A stretch of 64,000 nucleotides of DNA, taken from DAOTVC01 sp034437215. GTDB lineage: Bacteria > Chloroflexota > Anaerolineae > B4-G1 > SLSP01. A program made the translations under genes and the position numbers. Positions 1 through 9,143 of this stretch are shown here, piece by piece. The notes below the pieces were generated by a model. It ran no database searches. It was given only the letters and a program-made list of their open reading frames with translations, and was not told where the DNA came from. The stretch's first letter is position 1; the number at the start of each line of letters is the position of its first letter. The DNA lies in assembly GCA_034437215.1 (NCBI GenBank), contig DAOTVC010000039.1:86692-150691 (forward strand). Direction: 5' to 3'.

Positions 1-1109
1 CCCTCCCAGTAAGAGGGGGCCAGCGGCACGACGTAGAGCTGGTCGTCGGAGCTCAAGACCAGCCCCGCCTCCGGGGGCGCGCCCTGCAGGGCGGGTCCCA
101 CCCACTCCCGGTAGAGATTCAACACCCGTCCGGGCACCTCGTTGGCCTCCCACTGCAGCGGTAGAGGCCCGGCAGGCTCACCCCGCCGGTGGAGCAGCGC
201 GTAGAAGTGCCCGTGTCCGGGCCCCCGGTGGGGCCAGAAGCGCCCCGCACCCCGCAGGGTCTCCGGCGCCCCCACCCACTCGGGGTGCCCGGGATAGAGT
301 CCCGGGAGATCGGGGAGAGTCGCCACCTCGAAGTCGGGATGGGCAGCGAGAAAGGCGGCGACGGTGCCCTCGTTCTCCTCCGGGGAGAAGGTACAGGTGC
401 CGTAGAGGAGGCGTCCGCCCGGACGGACGAGGGGCGCGGCTTGATCCAGAATCCCCTGCTGGCGGTGCGAGTAGGTTTTCACCGTTTCCCCGCTCCAGTC
501 GGCGAGGGAGCGTGGGTCGCGCGCGAAGGTCCCCTCCCCCGAACAGGGTGCGTCCACGAGCGCCGCGTCGAAGAGCCCGGCCCACCGCTCCGCCAGGCGG
601 TCGGGGTACTCGTTGGTGATCAGAGCCTGGGTCACCCCCATCCGCTCGACGTTCATCGCCAACACCGAAGCCCGGTGGCGGTGTACCTCGTTGGCCACGA
701 GCACGCCCTGGTTTTCCATCCGCGCTGCGAGGTGGGTGGCCTTGCCGCCGGGGGCTGCGGTCAGATCGATCACCCACTCGCCGGGCCGGGGCTGCAGCAA
801 GCAGGCGGCGGCCATCGCGCTGGGGTCCTGGACGTAGTAGAGCCCGGCGGTGTGGTAGGGGTGGCGGCCCACCGCCTCCTCGTCCTCGGGGAACCAGCGC
901 CCTTCAGCGCACCAGGGCACCGGCTCCGTCTCCCAGGGGAGACGGGCGAGCAGCTCGGGGAGCGCTCCCCGAGCTGCATTCAGACGGAGGCCGACGTCCC
1001 GCCGGGCCAGGGCCGCCAGGAAGGGTTCGAGCTCCCCGGCGCCCAGCCATGCGGCCATCCGCTCGCGGAAAGCCGCAGGCCAATCAGGCTGCCCCTCAAC
1101 CCCATTCAC
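1..1109 (-). CDS. RsmF-like rRNA (cytosine-C5)-methyltransferase, 3' end cut by window edge
   Basis: SAM-dependent RNA m5C methyltransferase of the NOL1/NOP2/Sun family, acting on rRNA in the cytoplasm. The frame runs off the left edge, so about 369 codons are seen and the C-terminus is missing. A YYVQDPSAM segment precedes the SAM-binding motif TAAPGGKATHLA. The catalytic motif DAPCSGEGT and the second cysteine motif GTCTFSPEENE are both intact, so both family cysteines are present. A segment RFWPHRGPGHGHFYALL follows, typical of RsmF-like proteins with a C-terminal RNA-binding domain. The frame is open from an in-frame TGA upstream. GTG at 1109 is preferred because GGGGTGGGGA lies just upstream; ATG at 1058 would remove 17 residues. 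The long plus-strand frame over the same bases is a shadow. Confidence 0.88.
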   Translation of the reverse strand, partial: MNGVEGQPDWPAAFRERMAAWLGAGELEPFLAALARRDVGLRLNAARGALPELLARLPWETEPVPWCAEGRWFPEDEEAVGRHPYHTAGLYYVQDPSAMAAACLLQPRPGEWVIDLTAAPGGKATHLAARMENQGVLVANEVHRHRASVLAMNVERMGVTQALITNEYPDRLAERWAGLFDAALVDAPCSGEGTFARDPRSLADWSGETVKTYSHRQQGILDQAAPLVRPGGRLLYGTCTFSPEENEGTVAAFLAAHPDFEVATLPDLPGLYPGHPEWVGAPETLRGAGRFWPHRGPGHGHFYALLHRRGEPAGPLPLQWEANEVPGRVLNLYREWVGPALQGAPPEAGLVLSSDDQLYVVPLAPSYWE

Positions 1110-1201
1110 ATCCCCACCCCGCAATCGATGAACGTCCTCTTCAGCAAGGATCTCGCTCTTGCATCAGGCATTACACAGTACGAGATATGCAATAGTCCGC
1201 C

Positions 1202-2455
1202 CTACTCCTTCTCGTAGGGTTGGCCGTCGGCGGCGGGCGCCCGCGTGCGCCCCACCACCCCGGCCAGGACGATCATCGTCACCAGGTAGGGGGCCATGAG
1301 CAGGAACTGCGACGGGATCGGCACCTGCATGATGGCCAACTTCGTCTGCAGGGAGTCGGCAAAGCCGAAGATCAGGGAGGCTCCGAAGGCCCCGATGGGA
1401 TTCCAATTGCCGAAGATCATCGCAGCCAGGCCGATGAAGCCCTTGCCCGCCGTCATCAGCTCGTCGAAGCGGGCCACGGAGCTGAGAACCAGGTAGGCGC
1501 CGCCCAAGCCGCCCACGACGCCCCCGAGGATGACGTTGAGGTAGCGCATCTGAAAGACGTCGATGCCCAGGGTGTCGGCGGCGCGGGGATGCTCCCCGAC
1601 GGCGCGGGTGCGCAACCCCCACCGCGTGTAGAAGAGCGCCACGTAGATGGTGAAGACCAGAATGATGGTGAGATAGACGGGGATGGTGCTTCTGAAAAGC
1701 ACCGATCCGATGACGGGAATGCGGCTGAGAAGGGGGAGAGAGAGTCCGCTAAAGGTGGCGGGGCTGTTGAGAGCCGCGTTCTGCTGAAGATAGCGGGAGC
1801 TGAAGTAGCTGGTGAGCCCCGTCGCCAGGATGTTGATAGCCGTACCCGCGATGATCTGATCGACCTTGTAACGGATGGCGAGCACCGCTAACATGGCCCC
1901 CATCAACCCACCGGCGAGGAGGGCCGCGATCAGGCCGACCCAGACGTTGTCGCTCACACTGCCGATCAGCGCCGAGATAAAGGCGCCCGTGAGCATCATC
2001 CCCTCGATGCCGATGTTGACGACGCCACTGCGCTCGCAGAGAATACCGCTCAGCGCAGCCAGGACGATGGGGATGGAGCGCAGCAGGGTGGACTGCAACA
2101 TCCCGGTGACGTTCATCGACCTGCCCCGGGCCGCCCAGGTCAGAAAGGCCAGGATGAAGAAGAAAGCCACGAAGCCCAGAGCGAGGTTTTGCCGCTTAAA
2201 ACCCCTGGCCAATTGCCAGACTCCCAGCGCTCCGTTGATAAACGCCATAACAGAGAGGAAGAGACGGGTATTGAAAGTGAGATCCCCAATCAAGAGAACG
2301 TCGCCCCGGGCGCCCCAGGTGAAGGTGGTCTCCAGATCGGCAGGTGTGCTGGCTACGAAGAGCAACAAGATGGCCAGGGCTGCCACAATGAAGGTAATGC
2401 CCAGGCCGATGCGCCTGCCGGTTCCACGTTTTTCGATAACGATTTGTTGTTCCAT
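1202..2455 (-). CDS. Nucleoside-type ABC transporter permease (YufQ/NupQ-like)
   Basis: Inner-membrane permease of the BPD_transp_2 family (417 aa), one half of the translocation channel of a BMP-family importer. It has about ten hydrophobic segments and the family segment ALSGILCERSGVVNIGIEGM (around residues 135-155), the cytoplasmic coupling region for the ATPase. It is the last gene of a four-gene set: lipoprotein, ATPase, permease, permease. The gap to the preceding permease is only 15 bases. By family knowledge such sets import purine or other nucleosides, as YufNOPQ and BmpA-type systems do. The exact substrate cannot be read from the sequence. Confidence 0.88.
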   Translation of the reverse strand: MEQQIVIEKRGTGRRIGLGITFIVAALAILLLFVASTPADLETTFTWGARGDVLLIGDLTFNTRLFLSVMAFINGALGVWQLARGFKRQNLALGFVAFFFILAFLTWAARGRSMNVTGMLQSTLLRSIPIVLAALSGILCERSGVVNIGIEGMMLTGAFISALIGSVSDNVWVGLIAALLAGGLMGAMLAVLAIRYKVDQIIAGTAINILATGLTSYFSSRYLQQNAALNSPATFSGLSLPLLSRIPVIGSVLFRSTIPVYLTIILVFTIYVALFYTRWGLRTRAVGEHPRAADTLGIDVFQMRYLNVILGGVVGGLGGAYLVLSSVARFDELMTAGKGFIGLAAMIFGNWNPIGAFGASLIFGFADSLQTKLAIMQVPIPSQFLLMAPYLVTMIVLAGVVGRTRAPAADGQPYEKE

Positions 2456-2470
2456 GTCATTCTCCTGCCT

Positions 2471-3664
2471 TTAGCCCCAACCCCGGGTCAACACTAACTC
2501 CTGCTCCTTCTCCACACGGACCCGGTAGAGGGTCCGGATGATGGCGGGAGCAGCGACGAAGACGATGATAAGCCCCTGCAGGATGGAGGTGATATCGATG
2601 GGGATTTTCGCGACGCCCTGCATGTTGGTGGCGCCCGCCCGCAGGGCACCAAAGAGGAGCGACGCGAGCACCACGCCCAGAGGGTGGCTCTTCCCCAAGA
2701 GGGCCAGGGCAATGGCGTCGAAGCCGTACCCTGCATAGAAAGCGTTGGGCATGAAGCGAATGACGCCGAGAATATCCGCCGGAGCAGCCAACCCCGCCAA
2801 GCCTCCGCTGATGAGCATCGTCACCAGGATGATCTTCGGAACGTTGATGCCTGCGTAGCGCGCGGCGTCGGGGCTCTGGCCGACGGTGCGGATCTCGTAG
2901 CCCAGGGTGGTCTTGAAGAGCAGCCACCAGACGAAAGCGGCGGCCACCAGGGCCAGAATAAAACCGGCGTTCAAGCGGATGGTGGAGTCGGAGGGGAAGA
3001 ACTGGGGCAGATAGGCGGAGGGCTGCACCTGAGGGCTGACCGGGCGGTAGCCCTCGCGGGCCATCGGCCCGCCCACGTCCAGCATGAACTCCGCCAGCCG
3101 GTAAGCGATGTAGTTCATCATGATGGAGTTGATGACCTCGTGCGCCCCGGTCTTGGCTTTAAGCACGCCCACGATGCCCGCCCAGACCGCTCCGCCCGCG
3201 ATGCCGGCCAGCAGGGCCAGGGGCAGGTGCACAATCATGGGCAGTCCCGTGAGGCTGTAGCCGACGTAGACGCTGGTGAGCCCGGCGACGAAGTACTGGC
3301 CCTCGGCGCCGATGTTGAAGAGTCCGCCCTGAAAGCCGAAGGCCACCGCCAGTCCGGCAAAGATGTAGGGGGTGGCGATGCGCAGCGTCTCGGTGATGTG
3401 GTAGAGATCGCCGAAGGCTCCCACGGCGAAGGCGCCGTACGCCAGGGAGATCACCTCCCAGGCGCGCCGGAGCCCCGCGCCTATCCCCTCGCCGAAGGCG
3501 GCGATGACCGTATCGTCGGTGATGATAATCAAAAGCGCGCCCAAAATCAGCGCCGTGACGATGGCCAGAACCGGAATCAAGAGGCTCTGCAGCGTACCCC
3601 GGGATAGCTCCCACCGGGATGCGTCCTTGCGTTCTTCCCGTTCTCGTCTCTCGTTGTCGTTCAT
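2471..3664 (-). CDS. Nucleoside-type ABC transporter permease (YufP-like)
   Basis: Second BPD_transp_2 permease (397 aa) of the importer. It has a charged N-terminus (NDNERREREERKD) followed by multiple membrane helices. The segment GFQGGLFNIGAEGQYFVAG near residue 110 matches the conserved loop of YufP-like permeases. Its start overlaps the stop of the upstream ATPase gene by four bases (ATGA-type), which indicates translational coupling. It should pair with the product of 1202-2455 as a heterodimeric channel. Confidence 0.88.
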   Translation of the reverse strand: MNDNERREREERKDASRWELSRGTLQSLLIPVLAIVTALILGALLIIITDDTVIAAFGEGIGAGLRRAWEVISLAYGAFAVGAFGDLYHITETLRIATPYIFAGLAVAFGFQGGLFNIGAEGQYFVAGLTSVYVGYSLTGLPMIVHLPLALLAGIAGGAVWAGIVGVLKAKTGAHEVINSIMMNYIAYRLAEFMLDVGGPMAREGYRPVSPQVQPSAYLPQFFPSDSTIRLNAGFILALVAAAFVWWLLFKTTLGYEIRTVGQSPDAARYAGINVPKIILVTMLISGGLAGLAAPADILGVIRFMPNAFYAGYGFDAIALALLGKSHPLGVVLASLLFGALRAGATNMQGVAKIPIDITSILQGLIIVFVAAPAIIRTLYRVRVEKEQELVLTRGWG

Positions 3665-5220
3665 AGTGTCTCTCCCGGCTCGATGATGATGTCCCTTTCG
3701 GCTTCTTCCCGAGAACGCACGCCGGCCATCAGCAGTCCGATCTTCTCCTTGGTCGCCTCCTCGGCGGGCACCACGTCCATAATCTCGCCCTCGTATATGA
3801 CGATGATGCGGTCAGTCAGCCCCAGGACCTCGTCCAGCTCGGCGGAGACGACGAAGACGGCGGCGCCCTCGTCGCGCTTCTTCACCAGCTGTGAGTGGAT
3901 GTACTCGATGGAGCCCACGTCGAGGCCGCGGGTAGGCTGCGAAGCGATGACCAGCTTCACCTCCCGGCTCAGCTCGCGGGCCACGATCACCTTCTGCTGA
4001 TTCCCACCGGAGAGATTGCTCACCGGTGTCAGGATGTCCGGGGTCCGGATGTCATACTCCCCGACGAGCCGTTCGGCGCGCTCCGCGACGGCGCCCTGCT
4101 GCATCACCGGCCCCCGCGCGATGGGCGGCAGATAGTAGGTGTTCAGAATCAGGTTGTCGGCGACGGAGTAGCCCAGCACCAGCCCGTTACGCTGGCGATC
4201 CTCGGGGATGTGCGCCGTCCCCGCCTCGGTGATCACGCGCGGCGAGCGGTTGGTGACCGCCTGGCCCAGAATCTCGATGGAGCCGCCCGCCACCCCACGC
4301 AGACCGGTGAGAGCCTCCACGAGCTCGGTCTGTCCGTTGCCCTGGACGCCCGCCACGCCCACGATCTCACCGGCGTGCACCTCGAAGGAGATGCCCTTCA
4401 GGGCGACCTCGCCGTGCTCGCCCAGCACCTGCAGATCGTCCACGTCCAGGATGATCTCGTCGGGATGGGCCTCCTCCTTCGAGACCTCCAGGAGAACTTC
4501 GCGGCCCACCATCATGGCGGCCAGATCCTTCTCACTGCTCTCCTCGGGCGTCGTCTCCCCCACCTGCTTGCCCCCTCGCAGAACGACGATGCGATCCGCC
4601 AGGGCCAGGACCTCCTTCAGCTTGTGGGAGATGAAGATGACCGACTTGCCCTGCGAGACCAGCGACTCGATGACCTCGAAGAGCCCCTCCACCTCCTGGG
4701 GGGTCAGGACCGCCGTCGGCTCATCGAGGATCAGAATGTCGGCGTTGCGGTAGAGGAGCTTGATGATCTCTACCCGCTGCTGCAACCCCACGGGGAGATC
4801 GCCCACCAGGGCTCGGGGATCGACCTGCAGCCCGTACCGCTCGGAGATCTCGCGAATCCTCTCCGCTGCTGCCTTCCGATCCAAAAAGACGCCGTTCTTG
4901 AGGGACTCCATCCCCAACATCACGTTCTCCGTCACGGTGAAGACGGGGACGAGCATGAAGTGCTGGTGCACCATGCCGATACCCAGGTCGATGGCGTCGT
5001 TGGAGTCCTCGATGGTGACCTTCTCACCACGGACGTAGATCTCGCCCTCGTCGGGCGCGTAGAGGCCGTAGAGCACGTTCATCAACGTGGTCTTGCCGGC
5101 TCCGTTCTCCCCCAAAAGCGCGACCACCTCCCCTTCGTGCAGCGTGAGATCGACGTGATCGTTGGCCAGCACGCCCGGGAAGCGTTTGGTGATGTCCTTC
5201 AGTTCCAGAACCGGGGGCAT
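3661..5220 (-). CDS. Nucleoside-type ABC transporter ATP-binding protein, two NBDs (YufO-like)
   Basis: Cytoplasmic ATPase (519 aa) with two fused nucleotide-binding domains, as usual in sugar/nucleoside importers. NBD1 has Walker A GENGAGKT (37-44), a modified signature LPVGLQQR and Walker B ILILDEPT. NBD2 has a degenerate P-loop (GVQGNGQT), an intact signature LSGGNQQK and a Walker B in which the usual acidic pair reads SQ (VIASQPTRGLD). These are normal family features rather than decay. An RBS (AGGAGG) precedes the ATG. The substrate-binding lipoprotein gene lies 137 bases upstream on the same strand. Confidence 0.92.
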   Translation of the reverse strand: MPPVLELKDITKRFPGVLANDHVDLTLHEGEVVALLGENGAGKTTLMNVLYGLYAPDEGEIYVRGEKVTIEDSNDAIDLGIGMVHQHFMLVPVFTVTENVMLGMESLKNGVFLDRKAAAERIREISERYGLQVDPRALVGDLPVGLQQRVEIIKLLYRNADILILDEPTAVLTPQEVEGLFEVIESLVSQGKSVIFISHKLKEVLALADRIVVLRGGKQVGETTPEESSEKDLAAMMVGREVLLEVSKEEAHPDEIILDVDDLQVLGEHGEVALKGISFEVHAGEIVGVAGVQGNGQTELVEALTGLRGVAGGSIEILGQAVTNRSPRVITEAGTAHIPEDRQRNGLVLGYSVADNLILNTYYLPPIARGPVMQQGAVAERAERLVGEYDIRTPDILTPVSNLSGGNQQKVIVARELSREVKLVIASQPTRGLDVGSIEYIHSQLVKKRDEGAAVFVVSAELDEVLGLTDRIIVIYEGEIMDVVPAEEATKEKIGLLMAGVRSREEAERDIIIEPGETL

Positions 5221-5357
5221 ACCTCCTCCTTGAAACTTGTCGGCTATGAATCAGGAATGATGCAAGGTGGGATGCGTAGCGCGTGACCCACGGCCACACA
5301 CTACGCATCCCTTTTCTCACGAAACTCGGGTAGGTGCGCTATGCACACCAGATCTTT

Positions 5358-6455
5358 CTACTGGCTGGACCCCAGATAGGTGTCCCAGCCGGTGTCGATC
5401 TCGCCGTCGATGATGCTCTGGCGAATGTTCTCCACCTCGCCCATCACCTCCTCGGCGACCACACCCTCAGTGACGGGGGCGATGCCCACGCCGTCGTTCT
5501 CCAGCGTGCCGATGTAGGGCGCCTGCCCCTCGAAGTTCTCGAAGTCGGGCTCCAACATCAGGGCGATGGTATCGTAGACGGCGTTGTCCATCCACTTCAC
5601 CACGCTGGTCAGGACGATGTCGGCGTACTCGGGAGCGCTGAAGGTCCAGTCGGTGTCCACACCGATGATCCAGGCGTCGCCCTGCTCCTGCACGGCCTGC
5701 GCGGAGCCCAGCCCCACGGGACCGGCGACGGGCATGATGACGTCGGCGCCCTCGGACAGGAACTCCTCGGCCACCCGGCGCCCATCGGAGGTGGACTCGA
5801 AGTTGCCGACGAAGACGCCGTCCGCCTCTGCGGTGCTCCACCCTAACAGCTCCACGTCGGCGTCGTGCTGCTCGTTGTAGTACTCGACGCCCGACTGGAA
5901 GCCGACCATGAAGATGGTCACGGTGGGGATCTTGATCCCGCCGTAGGTGGCGACGATGCCGGTCTGGGTCGCGGCTGCGGCCAGGTATCCGGCCAGGAAG
6001 CCGGCCTCGTCGGTGGCAAAGCTCAGACCCCGGACGTTCAGGTATTGACCGCCGTAGTCGTAGTCGACGATGGCAAACATCGTCTCGGGGTTCTGCTGGG
6101 CAAACTCCTCGGTGGCGTCAGCGAGCAGGAAGCCGACGGTGACGATCAGATCGGTCTCCTGCCGGAGCAGCTGGTTGATGTTCGTAGCATAGTCGGTCTG
6201 CTGCTGGGACTCCAGCACCGTGCCCTCGACGTTCAGCTCCTCCCTGGCGCGTTCAACGCCCCGCCAGGAAGTCTGGTTGAAGGAGCGGTCGTCCACGCCG
6301 CCGATGTCGGTGACCATGCCGACGAGGAGAGTCGGCTCCTCCGGCGTCTCCTCGGTGGGCGCCTCCGTCGGAGTCGCTTCGTCTCCCCCACAGGCGGTCA
6401 GCAGCATGCTGACCACGACGAACAGACTCAGTAACATCCACAAACTCTTACGCAT
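5358..6455 (-). CDS. BMP-family substrate-binding lipoprotein (single domain)
   Basis: Extracytoplasmic receptor for the adjacent ABC importer (365 aa). The lipoprotein signal MRKSLWMLLSLF...MLLTAC has its lipobox Cys at residue 22, followed by a short acidic/Thr-rich linker. The BMP (PnrA/TmpC) fold begins with VGMVTDIGGVDDRSFNQ. A longer frame reaches 6518, but ATG at 6455 directly follows AGGAGGG and starts a perfect signal peptide, so that start was chosen. It closely resembles each half of the two-domain protein at 6758-8869. A promoter is visible at 6615-6643. Confidence 0.92.
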   Translation of the reverse strand: MRKSLWMLLSLFVVVSMLLTACGGDEATPTEAPTEETPEEPTLLVGMVTDIGGVDDRSFNQTSWRGVERAREELNVEGTVLESQQQTDYATNINQLLRQETDLIVTVGFLLADATEEFAQQNPETMFAIVDYDYGGQYLNVRGLSFATDEAGFLAGYLAAAATQTGIVATYGGIKIPTVTIFMVGFQSGVEYYNEQHDADVELLGWSTAEADGVFVGNFESTSDGRRVAEEFLSEGADVIMPVAGPVGLGSAQAVQEQGDAWIIGVDTDWTFSAPEYADIVLTSVVKWMDNAVYDTIALMLEPDFENFEGQAPYIGTLENDGVGIAPVTEGVVAEEVMGEVENIRQSIIDGEIDTGWDTYLGSSQ

Positions 6456-6614
6456 TGGTATCCCTCCTGCTAAAGTTAACAATCGTACCGACCGCCAGAT
6501 TCTCCTCTGCTTTCGCACACCTCCTTAGATTAGGAACTGGGACTTGTTGGTCAGTGGGCCCGGAGGATCCGCAGGTACCAAGTGGGACGCGGTCCCTGGG
6601 CGCCTCTACCTTCA

Positions 6615-6643
6615 ATTATACTCCAGCCGCTTGAGGGTCGCAA
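6615..6643 (-). promoter_or_regulatory. Sigma-70-type promoter for the BMP/ABC operon
   Basis: Read on the minus strand: -35 TTGCGA (6638-6643), a 17-bp spacer and -10 TATAAT (6615-6620). It lies about 160 bases upstream of the lipoprotein start at 6455 and points at the whole importer operon. Confidence 0.7.
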
Positions 6644-6708
6644 TTGGCGCCCCCAGGTGGGGGCGCTTCAGGGACAACAACAGACGAGGACGGAAGGTGG
6701 GCACAAGT

Positions 6709-6738
6709 AAGGAGGGGGTGGATCACCACCCCCTCCTT
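6709..6738 (-). terminator. Strong hairpin after the two-domain BMP gene
   Basis: A 13-bp perfect stem, AAGGAGGGGGTGG with its complement, closes a 4-base loop 20 bases past the stop at 6758. No clear U-tract follows on the minus strand, so it may be a weak terminator or an RNA-stabilising 3' hairpin. A second GC-only hairpin follows at 6647-6666. Confidence 0.5.
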
Positions 6739-6757
6739 GAATGGGTACGAGAAGTGC

Positions 6758-8869
6758 TTACTCGCTCAGGCCGGCCAGGTAGGCGCTCCAACCGGTTTCA
6801 ATGTCCCCGGCGATGATGCCCTGCTTGACCTGCTCGATCTCGTCCAGCACCTCGGCAGAGACGGCGCCGCTGGCGACGGGGGCGATGCCCACACCGCTGT
6901 TCTGCAGCGTGCCCAGGTAGGTCTCCCCACCGAAGCTCGAGAAGTTCTCGCGGGCCACCTTCTTAATAGTGTCGAAGACTGCCACGTTCATGTTCTTGAG
7001 GACGCTGGTGAGGATGATCTCCTCGTACTCACCCGCGCTCACCGCCCAGTCGGTGTCCACGCCGATGATCCAGGCGTCACCCGCCTCTTTCACCGCCTGC
7101 GCGGAGCCCAGCCCCACGGGACCGGCGACGGGCATGATGACGTCGGCGCCCTCGGCCAGGAACTCCTCGGCCACCCGGCGCCCGTCGTCCGTCGACTCGA
7201 AGTTGCCGACGAAGACGCCGTTGTTCTCGGCGGTGTTCCAGCCCAGAACCTCGACGTCGGCGTCGTACTGCTCGTTGTAGTAGGCCACACCGGCCTCAAA
7301 ACCCACCATGAAGATGGTCACGGGCGGGATATTGATGCCCCCGAAGGTAGCCACCCGGCCCGTCTGCGTGGCCGCCGCCGCCGCGTAGCCGGCGAGGAAG
7401 CCCGCCTGATCGGTGGCAAAGGTCAGCCCGCGCACGTTCTCGATGGGGGGATCGTAGGCGAAATCGACGATGGCGAAGTTGGTATCGGGGTTGTCCTGCG
7501 CGAACTGTGCCGTGTCGTCGGCCAGCAGGAAGCCCACGGTCACGATGAGATCGGTATCCTGCTGCAGGTACTGGGTGAGGTTGGTGGCGTAGTCCGTCTG
7601 CTGCTGGGACTCCAGGTAGGAGCCCTCGACGTTCAGCTCGGTTATGGCCCGGACGATGCCCTGCCAGGCCGTCGCGTTGAAGGACTTGTCGTCGATGCCG
7701 CCGATGTCGGTCACCATCCCGACGGAGATCTCGCGGTACTCGGGCTCCGCGGGGGCCACCCCCAGGGACTCGAGGTAGGCGCCCCAACCCGTTGCCAGCT
7801 CACCGGCGATAATCTGCCCCTTGATCTGCTCCAGCTCCTGGCGCAGATCAGCGTCGATGGTGCCCTCAGCAACCGCGGCGATACCCACGCCGTTGTTCTC
7901 CAGCGTGCCCAGGTAGGGCTCCCCGCCGAAGTCGGTGAAGCCGGGGGCGGCCACCCTCTCGATGGTGTCGAAGACCGCCACGTCCATGTTCTTGAGGACG
8001 CTGGTGAAGATGACGTCCTCGTACTCGGGCGCGCTCACCGCCCAGTCGGTGTCCACGCCGATGATCCAGGCGTCACCCGCCTCTTTCACCGCCTGCGCGG
8101 AGCCCAGCCCCACGGGACCGGCGACGGGCATGATGATGTCGGCGCCCTCGGCCAGGAACTCCTCGGCCACCCGACGCCCGTCGTCCGTCGACTCGAAGTT
8201 GCCGACGAAGACCCCGTTGTTCTCGGCGGTGTTCCAGCCCAGAACCTCGACGTCGGCGTCGTGCTGCTCATTGTAGTAGGCCACACCGGCCTCAAAACCC
8301 ACCATGAAGATGGTCACGGGCGGGATATTGATGCCCCCGAAGGTAGCCACCTTGCCCGTCTGCGTGGCCGCTGCCGCCGCGTAGCCGGCGAGGAAACCCG
8401 CCTCGTCGGTGGCGAAGGTCAGCCCGCGCACGTTGGGGTAAGCGCCGCCGTAGGAGTAGTCGACGATGGCGAAGTTGACATCGGGGTTGGATTCCGCGAA
8501 CTGCGCCGTGTCGTCGGCCAGCAGGAAGCCCACGGTCACGATGAGGTTGGCGTCCTGCTGCACGTACTGGGTGATGTTGGTGGCATAGTCCGTCTGCTGC
8601 TGGGACTCCAGGTAGGAGCCCTCGACGTTCAGCTCCTCGATGGCGCGCTCGATGCCCTGCCAGGCCGTCGCGTTGAAGGATTTGTCGTCGATACCGCCGA
8701 TGTCGGTCACCATGCCGACGAGGAGAGTCGGCTCCTCCGGCGTCTCCTCGGTGGGCTCCTCCGTTACCGGCGGCTCCGTCGGTTCGGGCACCGGCGTGGG
8801 CCGGCAGGCACCCAGCAACATCGAGACGACGAGCACCAGGCTCAACAGTAACCAAAACTTCTTCTGCAT
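6758..8869 (-). CDS. Tandem two-domain BMP-family lipoprotein
   Basis: A 703-aa lipoprotein, about twice the usual BMP length. The signal peptide ends at lipobox LGAC (Cys22), followed by a Pro/Thr/Glu-rich linker. Two complete BMP domains follow: MVTDIGGIDDKSFN starts at residue 53 and again at 385, an offset of 332 residues (996 bases in the DNA). The halves are near identical over long stretches, for example from FESTDDGRRVAEEFLAEGAD to GSAQAVKEAGDAWIIGVDTD. This is a recent internal duplication. It has its own promoter and lies upstream of the single-domain lipoprotein and ABC genes, so it probably serves the same importer. An RBS GGAGGA precedes the ATG. Confidence 0.9.
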   Translation of the reverse strand: MQKKFWLLLSLVLVVSMLLGACRPTPVPEPTEPPVTEEPTEETPEEPTLLVGMVTDIGGIDDKSFNATAWQGIERAIEELNVEGSYLESQQQTDYATNITQYVQQDANLIVTVGFLLADDTAQFAESNPDVNFAIVDYSYGGAYPNVRGLTFATDEAGFLAGYAAAAATQTGKVATFGGINIPPVTIFMVGFEAGVAYYNEQHDADVEVLGWNTAENNGVFVGNFESTDDGRRVAEEFLAEGADIIMPVAGPVGLGSAQAVKEAGDAWIIGVDTDWAVSAPEYEDVIFTSVLKNMDVAVFDTIERVAAPGFTDFGGEPYLGTLENNGVGIAAVAEGTIDADLRQELEQIKGQIIAGELATGWGAYLESLGVAPAEPEYREISVGMVTDIGGIDDKSFNATAWQGIVRAITELNVEGSYLESQQQTDYATNLTQYLQQDTDLIVTVGFLLADDTAQFAQDNPDTNFAIVDFAYDPPIENVRGLTFATDQAGFLAGYAAAAATQTGRVATFGGINIPPVTIFMVGFEAGVAYYNEQYDADVEVLGWNTAENNGVFVGNFESTDDGRRVAEEFLAEGADVIMPVAGPVGLGSAQAVKEAGDAWIIGVDTDWAVSAGEYEEIILTSVLKNMNVAVFDTIKKVARENFSSFGGETYLGTLQNSGVGIAPVASGAVSAEVLDEIEQVKQGIIAGDIETGWSAYLAGLSE

Positions 8870-9015
8870 TGATCTCCTCCTAAATAGTTGGAAATTGGGG
8901 TTTAAAGGTTTGGGTGGTAGTCATTGACCTCTCTGTTGGATGAAATTCTACCTCCTCTGAAGAAGATTGTGGGGTCGAACACCAGACGCCGGATGTGGCT
9001 TGAACATCCTCTCCG

Positions 9016-9044
9016 ATTATACCGCTAGAGTGCCGCCGGGACAA
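9016..9044 (-). promoter_or_regulatory. Sigma-70-type promoter for the two-domain BMP gene
   Basis: Minus strand: -35 TTGTCC (9039-9044), a 17-bp spacer and -10 TATAAT (9016-9021). The transcript would carry a leader of roughly 140 nt before the ATG at 8869. No recognised riboswitch is seen in it. Confidence 0.7.
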
Positions 9045-9143
9045 TCGCCCGCCGGCATCCGCTGTCGCCCAAGTGGCGTGCAGGGGTGACGGGTAACGCG
9101 TCCCGGTGCCGGCGGCATCGGCCGGCACCGGGACGACACTCAA

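Larger units (their letters stand above)
6456..6757. other. Intergenic leader and hairpins between two BMP genes
   Basis: There is no gene here. On the minus strand it holds the promoter (6615-6643) and a leader of about 150 nt for the 6455 lipoprotein gene, with a short GGGAC-CGC-GTCCC hairpin near 6590-6602. It also holds two strong inverted repeats, at 6647-6666 and 6709-6738, just downstream of the two-domain BMP gene. Confidence 0.6.

Noticed and set aside
189..1217. 342-codon plus-strand frame opposite the RsmF-like gene
   Set aside because: The minus-strand frame carries the methyltransferase motifs; this one is a GC-bias shadow.
6456..6614. T-box-like string in the BMP leader (GGTACCTGCGG)
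   Set aside because: Only a fragment resembles the T-box antiterminator; specifier stem and terminator are missing and the gene is not amino-acid related.
6644..8851. 735-codon plus-strand frame opposite the two-domain BMP gene
   Set aside because: It repeats because the BMP DNA repeats; no motif or RBS supports it, and the BMP frame is clear.
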